A DNA stretch of 64,000 bases from Siphonodentalium dalli (lineage: Eukaryota > Mollusca > Scaphopoda > Gadilida > Siphonodentaliidae), in the NCBI GenBank assembly GCA_032622095.1, contig CP136061.1, forward strand, positions 250,183,582-250,247,581, given 5' to 3'. Of this stretch, positions 40,301 to 43,300 are shown one piece after another. Position 1 is the stretch's first letter. Every line of letters begins with the position of its first letter. The position numbers and the translations under genes were made by a program. Below the pieces are notes generated by a model. The model made no database searches and had not been told where the DNA came from. It saw only the letters and a list, made by a program, of their open reading frames with translations.

Positions 40301-43300
40301 CCCCCCCCCCCCCCCGCCCTCGACGACTAAATCGTCTCCCCCTGCCACCGCATCGGGACCAATACTCAACCTAACAGGTGATTATCATAGTTATTATACC
40401 CCACCCCCCCCACCTAACAGGTGATTATCATAGTTATTATACCCCACCCCCCCCCCCCCCCCCCCGCCACCAAACAGGTGATTATCATAGTTATTATACC
40501 TCCCCAGTCCCCACCCTCAACAAGTGAGCCCCTGCATAACCAAGACTTATTGTGATTTCTTCATGTCTTTCTGGCTGAATCATGTGCTATTGGAGGCTAA
40601 CAGTGTTCAGTGCAAGAGGGATAAATCTATTGCTGCAATGTTTGTGCTCAACAATTTTCTCTTCCATGATATGATAGGAACCAGCATCAGATCTTAAAAT
40701 ATGGTGCTGGATATTGGCAGAATGAGGTCCCCAGAGGGTGAATTTAGTGACTCTACCCTGCAGAGTGGGCTACCTTCACCAAACTCATCCCTCTGGGGAC
40801 CTCATTCTGCATGGCCTCATCTTCTATGACTCAGATTTAATTTCCCAGTTGGTGTTGTGCTCCCATTGGGCATTGGGGAAACTAAAAAACTTGTTAATTT
40901 GATAATGCAGATACTTTCCAGAGAAGATGGCCTAAGCAGAAGGAAGTCCCCAAAAGGTGAATTTAGTGAAGCTAGCCCCCTGTGCGAGGTAGCGTCACTA
41001 AATTCACCCTCTGGTGACTTCATTCTGCAAATGTATGGCACCATATTTGAGGCCAAATCAATGTTTTAAGGACATTTTCATTTATATATCAGAGAAAGTC
41101 GGTGTGGGAGGGTTAGAAACTTTTTCAAATCTTAGTGATAATTTCTAAATCAAATCTAACCTTTTGCATTATTTCACATCAAATCGATTCTCAAAGGAGC
41201 CTATTCATTAGATGCCGATGTCTGATAAAAACAAGGTAGAGTTTATGTAAGCTAATTGTGGTGAAGTCCGTGAATTGATTGATGTAACATGCATGTTTTC
41301 GTCACTGACTGCCGATCAGTTATAAACACAATGATAGTTTGTACAGTAATACCCTAATTAATCGACTCCTTAACCACAGCAGAATTATGGGTAACTTTTC
41401 AGGATGAATGGCAACAAGCCATAATTCCGACTAAATTGTGAAAAGTTACCCATAATTCTGCTGTGGTTAAGGAGTCGATTATTTAGGTCATTACTGTAAG
41501 TACTAAAATTGATTACTGCTTATTGTGTTATTACAACTCTATTCTGAGGCCAAACTTATTGAACCCCCTGCAACAGCAAAATTACTAGTCTGAAGTATAG
41601 TATATATATCGTGCAAAAATGCCGAAAAGAATTCCTACTTTTGCTGATATGAAAACGGAGTTAAAAGAATATTACAATTTAGAGAGATTGACTTATTTTG
41701 CAACATGCAGATACAAATCTTTTGAGGCGAGATGGAAAAAATGGCTTGGTTTGATTTTATAATCTCTTGATAAAATGGGAGAGAAAAAAACAGCATCCTC
41801 CAACAATTTATATTGCCTTTATATCCAAAATAAAAAAAAAATTAAAAAACGAAGTTACCGAGATAAATTCATCCTTCCTTAGACTAAATAAAATAATATT
41901 TGCTTACAAACAACAGTCCACCAAAAGATAACAAAATAGCTTCTATAAATAATCAATACGAATGAATAATAGAATTCATAATAAAAAGTATATACTAAAT
42001 CCGGCATCAGGTCTGAGAATAAGGTACCTGTTCAAAGTTGACCCTGTGCCAATGCATTCTCTTATATATGTGAGTCGACCATAGGTCGCCTAGCATATAT
42101 TAGAGAATGCATTGTCCTAACAATTTTTTATCATTTTTTTTAAATAAATGTTTCTTACAATTTTTAGGACATAAAATAAAAAAAAACATCCATTACCCTG
42201 CAGGGAGCCCCACACACATGTAGAAGCATATAGAAGAGTGTCGTCTGCTCATGTTTGTCTGGGGCTGTGTATGGGTGTGGTGTGTATGGGTGAAATTATA
42301 AAATTGTTAAAGAATACAAGAACAAATTATTAAAATTGTAAAAAATTGTTAGGCCAATGCATTCTCTTATATATGAGAGGCGACCTATGGTCGACTCGCA
42401 TATATAAGAGAATGTATTGACACAGGGTATATATATATATTCATACAATAACAATTGTATTCCATTATCACACTCTATACTCCTTCTTAACTACCCACAC
42501 TATTCTAACCTCTATTCTCTACACTCTTTTATTTTGTTATGCGACTCAATATACAAATATGTAACTCTTATCATTTTTAGCTCAACTTACTTTTGTAAGT
42601 TTGAGCTATTGCCATGGCTTGGCGTCCGTCGTCCGTGTGTCCGTCAACAATTTCCTTTGGCGCGGGCTACAGGTCGTACCTTTGGTCTGATCTTTATGAA
42701 ATTTTGCATGAATGTTGACATTGACATGTAGATGGGAACGAGTCATTTTGGGGTCATTCGGCCAAAAAAACATGACCGCTGGTGGCCATTTTGGATTTCA
42801 AAATTCAATCCATTGGCGCGGGCTACAGGTCGTACTGTTCGTTTGATCATCATGAAATTTGTCATGGATGTTAATATTGACATGTAGATGGGAACGAGTC
42901 ATTTTGGGGTCGTTCGGCCAAAAAACATGGCCGTCAGCAGCCATCTTGGATTTTACTCTTTGCATGACTAAATCATTTGGCGCAGGCTACAGGTCGTAGT
43001 TTTGATCGGAACTTCATGAAATTTGTCATGGATGTTAACAATGACATGTAGATGGGAACGAGTGATTTTGGGGTTGTTCGGCCAAAAAACATGGCCGCCA
43101 GCAGCCATCTTGGATTTTACTCTTTGCATGACTAAATCCTTTGGCGCGGGCTACAGGTCGTACCTTTGGTCTGATCTTTATGAAATTTGTCATGAATGTT
43201 GACATTGACATGTAGATGGGAACGAGTCATTTTGGGGTCATTCGGCCAAAAAACATGGCCGCTGGTGGCCATTTTGGATTTCAAAATTCAATCCATTGGC

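Noticed and set aside
42417-42731. 104-codon open frame
   Set aside because: Spans the junction of a hairpin unit, LINE 3' UTR and another repeat; not a gene.
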